From Clostridia bacterium (lineage in GTDB: Bacteria > Bacillota > Clostridia > Christensenellales > Borkfalkiaceae), in assembly GCA_029066845.1 (NCBI GenBank), contig JAIEFR010000012.1, positions 1-64,000 on the forward strand: 64,000 bases of DNA. The letters run 5' to 3'. Below, one piece after another: positions 62,326 to 64,000 of the stretch (position 1 is the stretch's first letter; the number at the start of each line of letters is the position of its first letter). The position numbers and the translations under genes are program-made. The notes beneath the pieces were generated by a model. It ran no database searches. It saw only the letters and a list, made by a program, of their open reading frames with translations, and was not told the origin of the DNA.

Positions 62326-62390
62326 CGGTTTAGCGCCCCGTACGCCATATAATATATCGTCGCGAGTGCGCTTTATGCGCGCGCAAACTA

Positions 62391-62419
62391 TTGACATCGA
62401 AATAAAAATTGCTTAAAAT
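62391..62419 (+). promoter_or_regulatory. Promoter of the sensor kinase gene
   Basis: TTGACA (62391-62396) and TAAAAT (62414-62419) are 17 bases apart, 34 bases before the ATG. Confidence 0.7.
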
Positions 62420-62453
62420 GGTTACGGAATATATAACGTACGAGGAAGTTTTT

Positions 62454-64000
62454 ATGGAACTGAGCGAGACGACGAAAAAATGGCAGAAGCTTTCCAAGCG
62501 CGTACTTTTGATAGGCGTTGCCGTGGGGCTTGCCGTATGTATAGCAATGTTTATAGTGCTGGGCGTGTACACGAACAGAAAGAGCAAGGAAACGATTAAC
62601 GGCGTGGGCGAAACCTTTATGGCGGGCATAGGCAGCCAGATGGTTATGCGCTACAATCAGATTATCGAACAGCGCGCGACTATGGTTGAGGCTCTGCACA
62701 CCACTTACAGCTCCGAAAGCCCGACAGTAAACGAGGATATGATTTTCGCCGCCAAGAACAGAGGCTTCGACTACCTTGCGCTTATGGGCGAGGACGGTCA
62801 CCTCGAAATGCTGCTCGGCGACAAAGTAGTTCTGGAAGAGCCCGACCCCTTCATAAAATCTCTCAACGAAGACAAGGTAAACAAGTTTGCCATTGCAACC
62901 AGCTACGACGGAGATACGGTGCTTGAAAGCGGCATAGTGCTTATCGGCGTGCCCACCACCCCCGAAGGCGACGACTCCCGCGACAAACCCTATATCCTTG
63001 CGGACGGCGTAAGCGAAAGCACCGCGCTTGTTGCGGGAATGAAGAATACGATACTCAGCAATATGCTTGCGGAAACCAACACCGACGGAAGCGCCGCCAA
63101 GCGCTTCGACACCCACATTATCCGCAGTAACGGCAAGTATGTTTTGCACCCCAACGACCACGACAACGAAACGCACACGCAATACGCCGACTACTTCGAA
63201 CAAATCCGTAACGGCTTCGGTATGGACGCGGAAGAAGCCGAAAGTCTTATAGACACGCTGAAAACCAGAATGTCCACCGAAAAGGTATTTTCGGCAGTAG
63301 TAAACACGTCCACCCCCCGCAGACACATCTACTGCGGCAAGATGGAAAATTCCGAATGGTTCCTCATAACGGTAATGAAATATACCGACCTCGACGCGCA
63401 GGTTACGGACTTATCCAAATCGCTGACGGGCGTTACCGTAGGCATATGTGCGGTCATAATAGTCATACTCGTCGCCGTGTTTGCGATATATCTGTTCCTC
63501 AACAGGCGCAACCTGCAACAGGTTGAACATTCGAGGGAGCTTGCCGAGGAAGCGAACAGGGCGAAGAGCGACTTCCTTTCCAATATGTCGCACGACATAA
63601 GAACGCCTATGAACGCGATAGTCGGAATGACGGCGATTGCCACTGCGAACATAGACGACCAGCAGAAGGTTGCCGACTGCCTCAAAAAGATTACCCTCTC
63701 CTCCCGCCACCTTCTGGGACTTATCAACGACGTACTGGATATGTCCAAGATAGAGAGCGGCAAAATGACTTTGAATATGGAGCAGATTTCTTTAAGCGAG
63801 GTTATAGAAGGCATATCCACCATCATACAGCCGCAGCTTAAAATCAAGCGCCAGCACTTCGATATATACGTTAAAAATATTCTTGCCGAAAGCGTATACT
63901 GCGACAGCGTGCGCCTCAACCAGGTGCTTTTGAATCTGCTTTCCAACGCATACAAATTCACCCCCGAGGAGGGCACGATAGAGCTTTCCGTATATCAGGA
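62454..64000 (+). CDS. Membrane sensor histidine kinase (truncated by window end)
   Basis: At least 515 residues are visible and the frame is open to the last base. A first helix (about 17-40) and a second (about 325-351) bracket an extracytoplasmic sensor of about 280 residues, probably Cache- or PAS-like. The phospho-acceptor is H380 in MSHDIRTPMNAI, and the ATP-domain N-box is NQVLLNLLSNAYKF (N498). The rest of the ATPase domain and any receiver domains lie beyond the window; many Clostridial kinases of this build are hybrids with receivers. The ATG has GAGGAAG five bases upstream. The signal sensed is unknown. Confidence 0.9.
   Translation, partial: MELSETTKKWQKLSKRVLLIGVAVGLAVCIAMFIVLGVYTNRKSKETINGVGETFMAGIGSQMVMRYNQIIEQRATMVEALHTTYSSESPTVNEDMIFAAKNRGFDYLALMGEDGHLEMLLGDKVVLEEPDPFIKSLNEDKVNKFAIATSYDGDTVLESGIVLIGVPTTPEGDDSRDKPYILADGVSESTALVAGMKNTILSNMLAETNTDGSAAKRFDTHIIRSNGKYVLHPNDHDNETHTQYADYFEQIRNGFGMDAEEAESLIDTLKTRMSTEKVFSAVVNTSTPRRHIYCGKMENSEWFLITVMKYTDLDAQVTDLSKSLTGVTVGICAVIIVILVAVFAIYLFLNRRNLQQVEHSRELAEEANRAKSDFLSNMSHDIRTPMNAIVGMTAIATANIDDQQKVADCLKKITLSSRHLLGLINDVLDMSKIESGKMTLNMEQISLSEVIEGISTIIQPQLKIKRQHFDIYVKNILAESVYCDSVRLNQVLLNLLSNAYKFTPEEGTIELSVYQ

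Noticed and set aside
62388-63976. Two minus-strand open frames of 312 and 215 codons at the right end
   Set aside because: They are antisense to the sensor kinase, whose H-box, N-box, promoter and ribosome site are on the plus strand.

Overview
This window looks like chromosomal DNA of an uncultured, anaerobic, single-membrane bacterium, most likely a gut member of the Bacillota (Clostridia, possibly near Christensenellales). The evidence is indirect: many lipobox signal peptides, AGGAGG-type ribosome sites, sigma-A promoters of the TTGAxx-17-TATAAT type, GTG and TTG starts, an iron-dependent alcohol dehydrogenase, a polyferredoxin-linked redox system, and surface modules typical of gut Clostridia (BspA-like leucine-rich repeats, Listeria-Bacteroides repeats, GLUG-like helices, short collagen-like stretches). 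No marker gene in the window fixes the species. I saw no rRNA, tRNA, CRISPR array, phage or insertion sequence. Coding density is very high and no gene-free stretch exceeds 300 bases. The two longest (37197-37457 and 41115-41370) hold promoters, terminators and short inverted repeats, described below.

Layout. 1-8.4 kb is housekeeping and catabolism: kduD and glyA, a MATE transporter with a polysaccharide deacetylase, a YitT membrane protein, an iron alcohol dehydrogenase, a type I asparaginase and several clear terminators. 8.5-14.5 kb is a thiol-redox island: a lipoprotein carrying a CGPC redoxin domain and a small lipoprotein on the plus strand face a polyferredoxin-thioredoxin fusion and its CXXC-tailed membrane partner on the minus strand. 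14.6-15.9 kb is a CyuA-like cysteine desulfidase. 16-37.2 kb reads as one minus-strand operon: a very large modular lipoprotein, a 2534-residue subtilisin-like cell-surface protease with leucine-rich repeats, another lipoprotein, a complete oligopeptide ABC importer (oppABCDF) and a small membrane protein. It would form a protein-capture, cleavage and peptide-uptake unit. 37.5-41.1 kb is a solitary modular lipoprotein with its own promoter and terminator.

41.4-53.5 kb is a seven-gene MoxR/DUF58/VWA (Bat-like) operon that ends in two large lipoproteins. 53.7-62.3 kb holds an orphan Sfp-type phosphopantetheinyl transferase, a secreted PL1 pectate lyase, a heterodimeric ABC exporter with one degenerate ATP site, a DUF3737 protein and cysK. 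The window ends inside a membrane sensor histidine kinase on the plus strand.

Themes. The cell appears to invest in large lipid-anchored surface proteins and extracellular polymer breakdown (protein and pectin), linked to amino acid catabolism (peptide import, asparaginase, cysteine desulfidase, serine hydroxymethyltransferase). The least described systems are the ferredoxin-to-extracellular-thioredoxin island, the protease-Opp super-operon, and the MoxR/VWA operon with its lipoprotein clients. All functional assignments come from reading motifs and context. No database search was run.
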